The notes beneath the pieces were generated by a model. It did not search any database. It saw only the letters and a list, made by a program, of their open reading frames with translations, and was not told the origin of the DNA. Positions 1-17,916 of a stretch of DNA of 64,000 bases are shown piece by piece. The stretch is from positions 1,550,001 through 1,614,000 of the forward strand of contig JACZZP010000007.1 of the NCBI GenBank assembly GCA_015183035.1, written 5' to 3'. The position numbers and the translations under genes are program-made. Source of the DNA: Meloidogyne chitwoodi. Its lineage: Eukaryota > Nematoda > Chromadorea > Rhabditida > Meloidogynidae. Position 1 is the first letter of the stretch, and each line of letters begins with the position of its first letter.

Positions 1-2626
1 GAGTATTTAATTGAATTTTACATCCTGCCTTTCCTCCTTCTAACAATTCATTACCAATACATTCATTTATTTCATCAGTCTGTTTTTTAGCTGATTTATC
101 ATTGGAACTTTCATTTTCTTTTGCAAAGAACCAACTTTCCAACATCCAAAGAAGATGATCCTTTTTAAATAAAAAAAAGTTAAAAAATTAATAAATAAAA
201 CAGACATTTCCGAACATGGGCACCAAATTTTCTTCTTTGTCCCATTCCTCACGCTCAGGAATTTCGGCAATTTTTGCCTCTTTTATTGGTGAACGAGTAT
301 TATATGTCTTAAAAAGATAAGAATTATTTGCATACAATTAAGATTTTTTGACTGAAACATTAATAGAACCAATCATCCTGTATAAACTACAAAGGATTAC
401 CTGTTTTCTAATAAAATTAACAAATTTCATTCGGTCATATAGTTCCATTCCTTGCTCCTTGAAATATTCAAAAATGTCAAATTTATGATCTTCCTTCATA
501 TGATTTACAAGCTCATCTAGCTCCAAGTTTGCATGATCACAAAATAGGCATAAACCAAGCAAATCATCGTCAGTGTTATCTTGCTATAAATTAATTAATT
601 TTATTTAAAAATGTTAAGAAAAACTTCGAATTCTTCCCACGAATCCTCTTCTTCCTCATCCGAGTCCATAAAGGAAGGCATTGTGTCCTAAACAAAGACA
701 AATAGTCTTAAATTTAATTTAAAAAACTTCAAAGTCTTCAGCCAAAACATCAAGCCAACGCTTGCCCAACTCCAAATAATTAATAATATAAAACTGAAAA
801 AATATTAAATAAAAACATAAGAAACAAAAACTTTGTCATAATAATTATTCTTTGGATTCACTTCTTTGTGATTCTTTTTACGCATATGGTCCATTAGAGT
901 GATACGATCGGCAAAGATTTTTTCACAGTAAATACATTCGTTGCGATTGATTTTGTCACGTAAGTGATCGATATATTCAATTACCTTAAAAATTTACAAA
1001 ATAAATGCAAAATTTATTTTTAAATAAATACTTACAAATACAAGGTTGTCAGGAGAGCCCAAATTTAGGTGATGTATGGTGTATAAATGATGAATAATTT
1101 TAGCTCGATTACCTTTAGCAATATATCGACTAAATTTTTGAAATAAAATAATTTATTTAAAAATTACCAAAAAAGACATTGTGTCATAAAACTGTGATCA
1201 TCACGCTCACGCTGCTGACAGGCCAGTGCCTCTTCCAAACGGCGCATTGCGAGACGTTGGCGTAACCCGTAATCTGAAAATAAATAATATTTAAATAATA
1301 AAAATATGTACAAATACCTTCTTTAACTTTCTCAGTCATGTTGTAATAGAAATCCACCTGAAAATAATCATTTTCAATATTTTTAAACAAATAAAAAATG
1401 CTTTACATTTTCAGGATACGAATAAATAATGAACCTCGATATTTTTATATTTTTATTTAATTTTTAAACTTTTTTACCTTTCCATGTAAAGGATGTCCTT
1501 CCTCAGGTACAATCTTAGGAAATACTTCTTCGATTTGGCATGTAATGAACTGTTGTCGCCAATGTTCTAAAATTATATAAAATTTGTTTTATGCTGAAAA
1601 GATTGTCAAACCAATATAACGCTTCAAATCAACAATAATATCAATATCATCAATAACAATTTTGTGCTCATTTATTAAATGAGTAGAGAAAGTGTCAATC
1701 ATTTCAGGTAATTGAAAGAATTGGAGGCACTTCAAACACATTGTCGGACCACCCCAATGCGGAGAATAACCGAGTGGCGGAATTGTGCCTGTTTGTGAGG
1801 ATTTATAATTTTTATAAAATAAAATATAAAACCTGAAAGTGAACGGATTCTTCCACGAGGAATTACCAAACATGGCTTTTGAGAAGCTCGGCGGCGTGCA
1901 GCGCTCTCGTCCTCGGATTCAGAAAAAGGCTCATCAAGATCCACTAAACAAATTTAACTAAACTACTCATGTCAACATTTTTTGGGTTTTAATAATAATA
2001 AACCGACAAACTTTCTTCGTAGTCAAAACTTTCGCCATTCGATGCCAAAGAATGAGTACTAGTTCCTATATCAGCTAAAAACGAGATAAAATATAATAGT
2101 GCTATTTAAATCTTTTTACTTGCTGATTTTCTGTGTCGTTGGTCCGTCCGTTCTCTTTTTGGTGCTTCAAGATGTCCACCAATAACTTCTAAATTGTTTG
2201 AAGGCGCATTAGTTGAAAGAGAACGAGTTTTCTGCTGTAATGCCCGGCTAGATTTTACAGATGACCAGGTACCTCCACGGGCATTGGAACTGTTTTGCGG
2301 CTGGCTTCGCATTCGATTCACTGCAAAATCAGTGCGTCTTTCTACAACAGATATTGGTTGTTGCTTAAAATTACTTTTTTTAATATTCAAAAGAATTATT
2401 AAGTTACAAATTGTTTTTGATTGTAATATATTCGATGATGTTTATTTGAATGTACTCGATGATCTTCAGAAGAGCGTCGATTTTGTTGATGCTGCGGAAC
2501 ATTAACTTGCTTATCACGTCCATCAAGTGAGCCCAAAGGTAATTTTCCTACATCTTTTTCAGCAGGGTTTTCTTGTACAATTACTTCGTTTTCTTTAGTA
2601 CTATCCCCGAGTTGAGGTTCACTCAT
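1..2626 (-). CDS. ZNF277: ZNF277-like C2H2 zinc-finger protein (3' end outside window)
   Basis: Multi-exon gene read from the ATG at 2624-2626 toward the window start; the C-terminus lies beyond base 1. Exons join in phase across short AT-rich introns. The first part (about 2626-1860) is a low-complexity, Ser/Arg-rich extension. The family region starts near 1850 with CLKCLQFF followed by a HLINEHKIVIDDID stretch, then finger segments near 1250-840. A block near 800-640 contains YLELGK and an acidic DSDEEEEDSWEEF segment, and a last finger near 560-340 reads CLFC..H...H with a VNFIRKQV helix. Order and spacing match ZNF277, known in other animals as a nuclear or ribosome-associated zinc-finger protein. 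The long N-terminal extension is unusual for the family. It is divergent from SPT6 and shares a roughly 395-bp intergenic region with it. Confidence 0.85.
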
Positions 2627-3021
2627 GTTAGAAAAATTTCAACAGTTATTTCTTATTGTTTCATCTAAAAATAAAATATATTGTCCAACTTTTTACTTGA
2701 TCAACTTCCACGCATTTTCCAAAAATAAACTTGTAAGAATTTTAATAGAGGACTGCTGAGAGCCGCCGATTCAGAGTACGACCGATTCGAATCGGCCGAA
2801 CAATCGACTCGATAAGCAGTATTGAATCGACCTCTACCGCAAAAATTAAATAACCTTCATTCTATTAAATAACTAAAAAATATTTCTTTGTCAAATTTTA
2901 TTTGATTGAATACTAGCAATAAATTTTGTCTGCTACACATATTTTTAAATAATTTTTAATTTTTCAATTATATGTTTATTCAATTTTTAATAGATAGTTA
3001 AAGTACTAAATCGGATTTTAC
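2627..3021. promoter_or_regulatory. Divergent intergenic region between ZNF277 and SPT6
   Basis: About 395 bp between two start codons, so both promoters must lie here or in 5' UTRs. Mostly A/T, apart from the GC-richer foldback at 2746-2836. No clear TATA box or trans-splice acceptor could be assigned. Confidence 0.55.
2746..2836. repeat. GC-rich foldback island with TAGAGG/CCTCTA ends
   Basis: A 91-bp GC-richer block in AT-rich DNA. It begins TAGAGG and ends CCTCTA (inverted). It also has ACTGCT near the left end and AGCAGT near the right end. Inside, the word CGATTC and its complement GAATCG recur, including the perfect palindrome CCGATTCGAATCGG. It looks like a small foldback or MITE-like insertion between divergent promoters. 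Confidence 0.55.
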
Positions 3022-6000
3022 ATGTCTAATTTTATTGATAACGAAGCAGAACTCTCAGAGGCAGCCGAATCGGCTCGATCTGAAACTTCAGAACCTGCTT
3101 TAAAACGTTCAAGAAAATTAAAGGATAAGAAAAGGCGTCATCAGATCAGGTTTATTAAATCTATTTTTTTATATTTTTAACTTTAGTAGCGATGAAGAGG
3201 ATGAAGAAGATGATGCCGAAGATGAGGATAGAGCGCGTGAAGAAATGAAAGGATTTGTTGTAGATGATGAGGATGAGGACGAAGAAGGTGCTGATGGAGG
3301 AGATGATGTTGGTGATGATGAGGTAATTTTCTTATTATAATGTAAACAAGTTCATTTTTAATAATTTAGAGCAGTAAAGCTGGCTCAGATGATGATTTGT
3401 TAGAAGATGACCTAGATCTTCTTAATGAAAATATTGGCCATAATGTACGTGGACGTGTAGAGATTAGTGATGATGAAGATGATCGTGAGCGGATTAAGGG
3501 GCAGCTCTTTGGAACGGTAGATTGAATTTATAAATGGCATTTTTATAAATTTTTTTAGTCTGATTATGTCGATGAATCGCGGCCAAACGAACAAGAATAT
3601 CAACAGAGGGCCTATAATGATCCTGGATCGAGAAGTGAATCAGAACAATCAGGTTATTTTTTTAAACTAATTATCTCTTTCTATTTTTTAGAAGATCCTT
3701 TTATCGTCCAAGATGAGGGTCAACGCCGGAGGTATCGTAAAAAAGGTACAAAGCGTGAATACAGTGATCAAGTACTTGATGAAGCTAAAGATATTTTCGG
3801 AGTTGAGGATTTAGACGAATTTTACGAGGATGAAGGTTTTTTACTAGAATTAATTAAAGGTTCTATTAATTTTAGAAGTACTTGAAGACGAAATTGAAGA
3901 AGGTGAGGAAAGCATTCGAACTACAAGACCGAAAGGCGCAAAAATCACATTATTTGATACAATTGAACCGTCAGAACTTGAAAAGGGTTTTGTTAGGGCA
4001 GAGGATAAAAAAATAATTTGTGAGGACCGGCCAGAAAGATTCCAGGTTTTTTGGCAAAAGAATACTTTGACTTAATTTATGTTATATAGGAACTTATTTT
4101 TTTTACAGATTCGAAAGATTCCAGTCACTGATATTGACGATCACGATCTTCAGCTCGAAGCCCTTTGGATCCTGGAATTTGCATTCAAAGCGCAAACACT
4201 TTCCCAACAAGTTGTTTTTTTATTTATATTTATATATTCAAAGCTTTAAGATTGACACTGGGCTAAGCATCTACAAGCACGGGAAAGGGCCACAAGAAGT
4301 TAACACAGCTGAAGAGGAAGCCCCTGAAAAAATAAAAGAAGCAATTCGTTTTATTCGAAGTCAACTTTTTGAAGTGCCTTTCATTGCTTTTTACCGCAAA
4401 GAATATGTAGAATCGTCGTTATTAATGCCAGATTTATGGAAAGTCTATCAATTTGATGAAAAGGTTTTTATTTTTTCATTATCCTTTAACATTATAATAT
4501 TCTAGTGGTGTCGGTTACAAATGCGAAAATCCCGTATAGTTGACTTACTTAAACGTGTACAAAAATATATAACGGATTCTGGTTATGATGAAGCTTCTAT
4601 TTTACAACGCGTTACTGACAAAGATTTTAAAGAGTATGGATTTTATTTGGCTCTAAAGATTTTTTTATAGGATAATTGGAGTTCAAACGAATGAGGAATT
4701 GTCTGATGTTTATTCACACTTTCAACTTTATTATGGAAGTGAAATGAGGAGAATTGTTGAATGGGAAAGATTGAGTATTTTGCAGGAGACACAGAGCGAT
4801 CTAGAGATTTCTTCGCGTTTCAAACTTGGAAGCCGAACAGATAAATATATGGTAAATTATTAAAGTATTTATGTTTAACAATACACATTCCTGAAAATAT
4901 CCGGAATTTATTAGCTTTGTATTCAATGTGGTCTTTCACCCATGGCTGATTCTTTTGGTCTAACGCCAGAGGAATTTGCGGAAAATTATACAGAATATGT
5001 TAAACACGAAGTGCGTCAAAGTACCAAAGAGCCAAATGATAATGCAAAAGAATTTATTACAGAGTTTGTTTGATCACATATTTTAGAGTAATTATATTTC
5101 TAATTTTTAGAACATTCCCAACGCCTGAAAAAGTTTTTTTTAAGTTTTTTTATTTCATTTTTTTAATTTTTAGGTTGTTCAAGGTGCAATGTATTTACTT
5201 GCAATGCGTTTTAGTCGTGAACCTTCAGTGAGGAAAAAACTTCGTCAAATTTATCGTCAAAACTTACTTCTTTCCGTTTATCCAACAAAAAAGGGGCGCA
5301 ACGAAATTGATGAGAGTCATGTTATTTTTTTTATAAATTCTTTATTCAAAAATTTTATTAAAGTGGCTACATGGTCGTCAATACATTAAGGATAAATCTG
5401 TTAATGAGCTTAAGGATGATGAGTACTTACAGTATGTAAAAGTGAGTTTTTCTAAAGTATATTTTAAGATTTTTTATTATTCGTAAAATTTTTATATGCC
5501 AAAACTCTATGCTAATTAATATGTAAGACATTTAAACCTTTCAAAATCGAATAAAATTTTAAAATGTTATGTTTCGAACAAAGTCATCGAAATACCTCAA
5601 ATAAACATTCTGATTTACATTTTTATTTATTTTAGGCAAAAAACGATGATTTAATCGAAATTAATTTGCACATTGAAACTGATACAACAGGGGAAACAAA
5701 TTGTATGTTACTTAGTTTGACGCGTGAGCCAGTTTTTACCCGTGAAGAATACTTTTACATTACCGAAGAGTGGAATAAACTGCGAAAAGAAGTTCTTCGT
5801 CAATGTGTTTGTGATATTTTAATGCCTGTGTTTCAACGTGAAGCGCACGAAAGGTTATTAGAAGAGGCGCGTGACTGTGTTATTCGAGTAAATTTTATCT
5901 AATAAAATTTATTATTTTCGAAAATTTTTAGAAGGCTTCCCTTCGCCTTAATCATCTTATTTCTACTGAAGCATATAGGAAAACATTTACTTATGATGAA

Positions 6001-9000
6001 GAAGATGATGATATGCCTGATTTAGGTACACGTGTTTTGGCTATTTGTTATTCTTCTGATAGGGCGGAAGCCACTTTTGCTGTTGTTATCGATGAGAATG
6101 GTTTTTTGTGGTTTTTAAATACTATATTATTTTAACTTTTAAAAGGAATGGTAATGGAATTTCAGAGATTAGTTCATTTTACTAAAAACCTGAGGTCAAG
6201 ATTTCCTGACGACGTACTTCTCAAGGTAGTTATTTTTTAACATTGGTTTTTTCTGGTTTTAATATACATATTTTTGATATAGAAAATTATTTACAAAATA
6301 ATATTAATATTTTCTTTTAACTTTTTTTTCTAGAAAAAGGATTTGAGAGAATTATTTTATTTGGTCCAAAGACGGAGACCTCATCTTATTGTTTTAAATA
6401 GTGAAAACATAGATGCAATTCGTTTGGCTGAGGATATTCGTAATACGCTTAAGCAGGAAGTTACTGAAAAACGTTTTCCCACGGAAATTCCTGTTGAAAT
6501 TATCAATAATGATTCTGCAAAAGTCTATATGAACAGTCGAATGTCAACGGTTTTTGTAAAAAATTTTTTAATTGTTTAAAATTTTTAGCAAGAATTCGTT
6601 GAGTTTCCGCCTCTTTTGAGGCAAGCAGTTTCCCTGGGCCGTTTTTCCCTTGATCCTCTTAATGAAATTTGCCATTTATGCAATGCAGAAGATGACATCT
6701 TATATATGAAATTCCATCCATTGCAGAATGAAATTTCTAAATCAGAGTTGTTATTCGCACTTCAATTAGAGTGTATCAATCGCGTTAATGAGGCCTGTTT
6801 AAATTCAAAAATAATTTATTAAAATTAATATTTATTTTTTAGGTTGGTGTCGATATTAATCGTTGTTTGGAATTCCCCCATACTGCTGGACTTTTACAAT
6901 TCGTTTGTGGACTTGGCCCAAGAAAGGCACTTCACTTACTTAAAATCCTCAAACAAAATGATAATTTGCTTGAAAGCCGTACAAAATTGGTAACATTTTG
7001 TCGTATGGGTCCAAAAGTTTTTATGAACGCTGCCGGATTTATAAAAATTGATACTGCTAAAATTGCTGAAAGGACTGATGCTTACGTAGAGTATGTTTTA
7101 AAAATAAATTAAGCTTTTCTGTTAGTGCTTTAATCCTTAATTTTATTTTCCATTTTTAATGTTTTTTATATCTTTATATACTATATTTGTTTTATCAAAA
7201 AATTTATATTCTTTTTAGAGTATTGGATGGGTCTCGTGTTCACCCTGAAACATACGAATGGGCACGTAAAATGGCTGTAGATGCGCTTGAGTTGGATGAT
7301 GCTGTTGATCAAACTGTAGCATTGGAAGAGATTTTAAAAGCTCCAGAGCGTCTTAAAGAATTGGATTTGGACGCTTTTGCTGAAGAATTAACTAGACAGG
7401 TTTGAATATTATCTTTAAATTAAAAATAAGTTATTTTAATTTTGTAGGGTTTTGGTAACAAAAACATCACACTTTACGATATACGTGCTGAGCTTAACTA
7501 TCGATATAAGGATCTTCGTATGCCTCATATGCCCCCGGTTGGGGAAGAGTTAGCACAAATGTTATTGAATGACGACATATCTAACATTCAAGGTTTTTTC
7601 GTATTTTGAAAAAAAATTTGCTTAATTTTTAAGGAAAACTTGTGCTCGGCCAAATTCTATCTGTTGCTTATAGAAAGCCTAACGAAAAGGAAACTGATCT
7701 GCAGGCTCGGTGGAACGACTTAACTTCCACATGGGTGTGTCCTCATTGTAAACGAGACAATTTCAAGGTTTAAATATTTTTTTAAATAAATATGATTCTC
7801 TATGCCAAATAGGATCCATCAGACGTGTCTCATCATCGTGGTGAAATTACTGGTCGTCGAGAATGTCCAGGCGTTCCCGTTGGTTTGCGTATTAAATTGG
7901 ACAATGGTTTGATGGGATTTGTTGGAATGAGAAATATCTCTGATCAATCTGAGAAAATTACTGACCCAACAAAACTATTCAAAGTATATAATTTTTCTAG
8001 AATATTTGCTCAAAATTTAAAAATATTAATTTAAATTTTTATAAAATTGATAAATTTTATCATTTTTAAGCCTGGTCAAAATCAATATTTCCGCGTCATC
8101 GAGTTCAAACCAGATCGTTTAGAATGTGATCTTTCATGTAAATCAAGTGATTTAAAAGGAGAAGAAGATAGAAAAGACAAATATTTCGATAATGATCGCT
8201 TCCAAGTAGATAATATTGCTGATGAAAAAGCGAGGAAAGCTGCACATGAAAAGCGAAATATGAACAGTCGTGTTACTTCTCATCCTTGTTTTCACAATGT
8301 TACATTTAAAGATGCTGAGCGTATGTTACGCAAAATGGACTTGGTTATTTTATATAAAAAATAAAATAATTTATTTGATAAAATTTAGGGAGAGGCTATA
8401 ATTCGTCCTTCGGGAAAATCTCCTAATCATTTAACGGTTTGTTTTTTAATTAAATTTATTTGTTCTTATGTTAAATTGTTATTTTATTTTTTAGGTCACA
8501 TGGAAGGTATTAGATGATATTTTTCAACATATCCAAGTAGAAGAACGCGAAAAGCAGAGACAATTTGAAATCGGCAAAAAGTTAATAATTAATGGAGAAG
8601 TAATTAAATTATATTTTTTGTTTTAAGATTTTAAACCTTTTTTAGGAATTTGAGGATCTAGATGAAATTATTGCACGTCATATTCAACCAATGACTGCAG
8701 TTGTTCGCGACATTATGTCCTTTAAATATTATTTGGCATCAGTTGCAGCTGAAAGTGTTCAAGTTATTGATAATGTTCTTCGAACACAAAAGAAGAATGC
8801 TCCACAGAGAATACCGTAATTTTATTTAAATTTTTTTACACTTTTCTTTACAGTTATTGTATAACAGCAAGTAAAAAATACCCTGGAAAATTTGTTATTT
8901 CTTATTTGGCACAGTCAAAGGTTCGCAATGAATATATAGGTATTACCTCTGATGGACTTCGTTTTCGGAAACAAATATTTACTAATACAGAAGATTGTGT

Positions 9001-9096
9001 CAATTGGTTTAAGGTAAAAAAGAATATTTAAACAAAATTTTATATTTAAATAATTTTTGTAATTTTTAGGCAAACTTTGCTCAACGACCAGCTTAA
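3022..9096 (+). CDS. emb-5: Transcription elongation factor SPT6 (EMB-5 orthologue)
   Basis: Large multi-exon gene for SPT6, the histone chaperone and elongation factor that binds nucleosomes and phosphorylated RNA polymerase II linker. ATG at 3022 opens a strongly acidic N-terminus (Asp/Glu runs at 3190-3330 and 3380-3500). Next come the core helical region with [13 protein letters not shown] (about 4370-4420), the YqgF-like domain (about 5990-6580) and the HhH region with [15 protein letters not shown] (about 6900). The S1 domain contains [13 protein letters not shown] (about 7905). The tandem SH2 follows, with [13 protein letters not shown] and [18 protein letters not shown] (about 8290-8510), ending [12 protein letters not shown] at 9096. 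The protein stops just after the tandem SH2, lacking the long disordered tail of vertebrate SPT6. Exon phases check at the junctions I followed, including 4209/4253. Confidence 0.96.
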
Positions 9097-9894
9097 ATAA
9101 AATAATTCTGAACTCATTCCTTTTTTTGTTTACAAAACTTGTCACGGTTTTTAATTATAAAAATAGTATTGGTATTTTTTTGTCTCCCAGATAGTATTAT
9201 GTACAAATCTAGTTTTATTTTATTTTGTAATATTGGACTGATATAAATATTTTTTTAATTTTAATAAGTGTATTTGTTGTTGTTGTTTATCCGTTCATCA
9301 AAATGAGATTTGAGAAATTCAAGTCCATCAACTAATATTTATCATAAAAAATCTTTATCTTAATGTAATAAAATGATATATAATTGTGTAAATGTGATTA
9401 TTATTTTATTTGGTATTTTTATTGAAAATTTAATAATTATGCAATTATTATATAAACTGAAGATGAGTAAATATATTATTATTACTATTGTTATTTACCC
9501 ACACAAAATACTTGGTCGTTTACCTAAAATATATTATTTTATTTTGTTTATTTTCTGAATAAATTTTATTTGTCATCTAAATAAATAATTGTTTTGCTTT
9601 TACCAACTTTCACAATTTTAAAATTTCTATAAATAAATAAATATTATTATTATCGTTTGATTGACATTAATGTAAACATAATTATATTATAAATAAAATT
9701 AAAAAATAAAAAAAGGCACATATAGGTGGAAGTGAATTGTTAGAGAGAATGTCAAAAATTCCTAAAAAAATAAATAAATTTAAATGTATATATGGGAACA
9801 ATTTTTTTATAATTACACAAAATTTATTTATTTATCCTTTAACAATGAAAGTGAAAATATTTTTTAAATAAATTTTATTTAAAAAAATTTACCA
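9097..9894. other. Intergenic AT-rich DNA, SPT6 3' flank
   Basis: Convincing coding sequence is absent. It holds the SPT6 3' UTR (AATAAA-type signals are frequent but not distinctive at this base composition) and simple A/T tracts such as repeated TATT/AATA runs near 9640-9710. The only other word noted is a TGATTGACA at about 9658. Confidence 0.6.
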
Positions 9895-10507
9895 ATGAAT
9901 AATAATATTTGTTTATTATTTTTTATAATTATTGGGGTAATTATTATTAATAAAGAAAATAATAAAGTAAATTCTTGTGCCTCACCACCAATGTTTATTC
10001 CATCTCAAGATTCTTGTATTTTTATTTAATTTAAAAATTAAATTTATTTTTTAATTTTATAGCTATTTCAACAAATGCTAGATGTTCTGATTTAATAATT
10101 TATCCAATAAATGCTGTTGATCAATCTGATCAATATAGGTATTTTTTATTATTTTAATATTTAAATTTAATTTTTAAAAAAGATTTGATTATAGTGATAT
10201 TGGTTTTGGTAATACACATTCATTAGGAGCTTCTGTAACAGTTAATTATCTTAATTTAAAAATAAAATAATATTTAAAATATATTATTTAAGGTAACATG
10301 TACAACTGCTGGACAACCTTCTACAGTAGAAGGATTTGATCAACAAAGAGCTTCAATAACATCATCATCTGCTTTAATTGCTAATTGTTCTCCTGTTGAA
10401 GGATCACAATACACTTGGGTATAAATATATTTATTTTTTTAACTTAATTAATTTTTGTTTAGACAGTTCAAACAAAAATTCTTCAATTTGTTGATTGCCG
10501 AGTTTAA
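9895..10507 (+). CDS. Small secreted protein, weakly C6-domain-like
   Basis: Five short exons separated by 40-60 nt introns join in phase from ATG 9895 to TAA 10505-10507, giving about 135 residues. The first 20 or so residues form a strong signal peptide (ICLLFFIIIGVIII). The mature part has five cysteines. Its second half resembles the nematode C6 domain: VTC near the start, a Ser/Ala-rich middle, a W in SQYTWTV, and a final VDCRV close to the C-terminus. The C6 assignment is tentative and no function is known for such proteins. It is too fragmented by introns to show as one open frame. It sits alone between SPT6 and the suro-1-like gene, in the same orientation. The complete chain of clean splice sites supports a real gene. 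Confidence 0.7.
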
Positions 10508-11023
10508 TAAAAAATAAAAAGAATTTATTAAAATATAAGATCTCCCCTTTTACAAATATTTTAAAATATATTTTATTTAAAATAAATTTTAAATTAATTT
10601 ATATTTATTTTAATAATTTTATAAAACAAAATTGTCAAAAAATTAATTAATTTTAATTAAATTAAATTTATATTATTATTACTATTTATTTATTTAATAT
10701 ATATTTTAATCTAAAAAAATAAATAAATTTTATTTGACTCTTAAAATATTTTTTGGGCCTTCTTTTTCTTATTTTTCCCTTTTGAATTGACCAAATAAAA
10801 ATATTATAACTTCAATTTTCATTTCCACTTGAGAATCCGATATATTTTTTTTGAGAAATATATTTAGTCTCCTCCACTTGTAATTCCCTTTAAAAATAAA
10901 ATAATATATTTAAATAATCTTCCTCCTAAAAAATTATTTTTTTAAAAAATATTAATATAATTTTTTATTAAAAAAAGATAATATTTTTATTTAATTATTT
11001 AAATTATTTAAAAAATATATTTA
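10508..11023. other. AT-rich intergenic region upstream of the carboxypeptidase
   Basis: Nearly pure A/T except for a moderately richer patch at 10738-10890. I see no coding sequence, RNA gene or clear promoter motif. Confidence 0.55.
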
Positions 11024-16608
<5,585 letters not shown>

Positions 16609-16708
16609 GAGAAAAAGAAAGAGACTTTTATTTATTTTAAATTATTTTTAAATTAAAAAAAAATATTTATTTTATATTTAAATATATATTTTTTAAAATT
16701 AATTAAAT

Positions 16709-17916
16709 TTATTTAAAAAAATATTCATTATTATTATTATTTTCTTCTTTTTCTTCTTCTTCTTCAATATTATTATTATTATTTTGTTGTGGAAATATTG
16801 TTGTTGCTAAAGAATAATAATAATATGGAAAATAAAAACAATTATTATTATTATTTATTGTTGTAAAATCTGTTAAAAAATCATCAAAATTTGTTGTTAA
16901 AAATGTTTGATTATTATTATAAAATGAAGAAAAAATATTATTATAATTATTTGAAATTAATTGATTATTATCTTCTGATGTTGATAAACTTTAAAAATAA
17001 TAAAATAAAATAATTTAAATATTTATTTATTTATTACCAAATAGCAGAAAAATTGTTATTATTATTATTTAATATTTCTTCTTCTTCTTCTTTATTATTA
17101 TTTTTATTAATTTCAATAAATGGAAATAAATAATTATTTAATTTATTATTATTATTTTCTTCATTAAAAACAATATTATTAGAATTATTATTTGATGATT
17201 TAAATAATTTTAAATTATTTAATTCTTGTTTTTCTTGACGTCTCCTTTTTAATTTTTAAAAAAATAAAATAATTTTATTTTTTAAATTTTTTACCATTTT
17301 GCCCTTCGATTTTGAAACCAAACCTAAAATAAAATATTTTTTTTTAATATTAAATTAAAAATAAATATTTAAACCTGAACTCTAACTTCTGGTAATTGAA
17401 TCTTTTTTGAAAGTCTATTAAATAAATTAAATTATTAAAATATTTATTTAATTTTAAATAAAGAAAATAAATGAAAAAAAATTAAAATATTGTTTTTTTA
17501 TTATCACAAAAGTACTAATTTAAAAATTATGTAATTTATAAAATTAAAATTATTTTTTTAGATAAATAAAATTAATATAAAAATATTATTTAAATTTTTT
17601 AGATAAAATTAAAAAATAAAATTTTCCAAACTGTTCACGTGCAAAAACATCAGGATAATGACCCAATTCAAAAGATAATTCTAATTCATGTAACTTAAAT
17701 TTATTTAATTTAATTAATTTAATTTATAATATTTAAAAAATAAACTTGTCTAGTTGTAAAAGTTGTTCTATTTCTTCTAAGTTTATTTATTAAATTAATA
17801 TCAGAATTATTATTATTATTATTTATTTTTTCATTTTTTATTTTTTTATTATTTAATAATTTTGTTTTTATAAAATTTTCTTCTTTTATTTCTTCCATTT
17901 TTTGTTCTCCAAACAT
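16709..17916 (-). CDS. Rx/RAX-type paired-like homeobox transcription factor
   Basis: Five or more exons from ATG 17914-17916 to TAA 16709-16711. The N-terminus is short and Asn/Lys-rich. The homeodomain is built from several exons: RRNRTTFTTRQ, then LHELELSFELGHYPDVFARE, then LSKKIQLPEVRVQ, VWFQNRRAKW and RRQEKQE. The combination RRNRTTFTT, LHELE, HYPDV and WFQNRRAKWRRQEK is typical of Rx/RAX proteins (C. elegans ceh-8 is the nearest class member I can name). The C-terminal half is low-complexity, dominated by poly-Asn and Glu runs encoded by AAT/GAA repeats, with no OAR motif visible. Family placement is firm at paired-like level and good at Rx level. It lies convergent with the carboxypeptidase gene, 100 bp from its stop. 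Confidence 0.88.

Noticed and set aside
1738..1765. GACCACCCC word as a fifth GLI site
   Set aside because: It is one mismatch off and lies in ZNF277 coding sequence, where it encodes part of a conserved Gly-Gly-Pro stretch.
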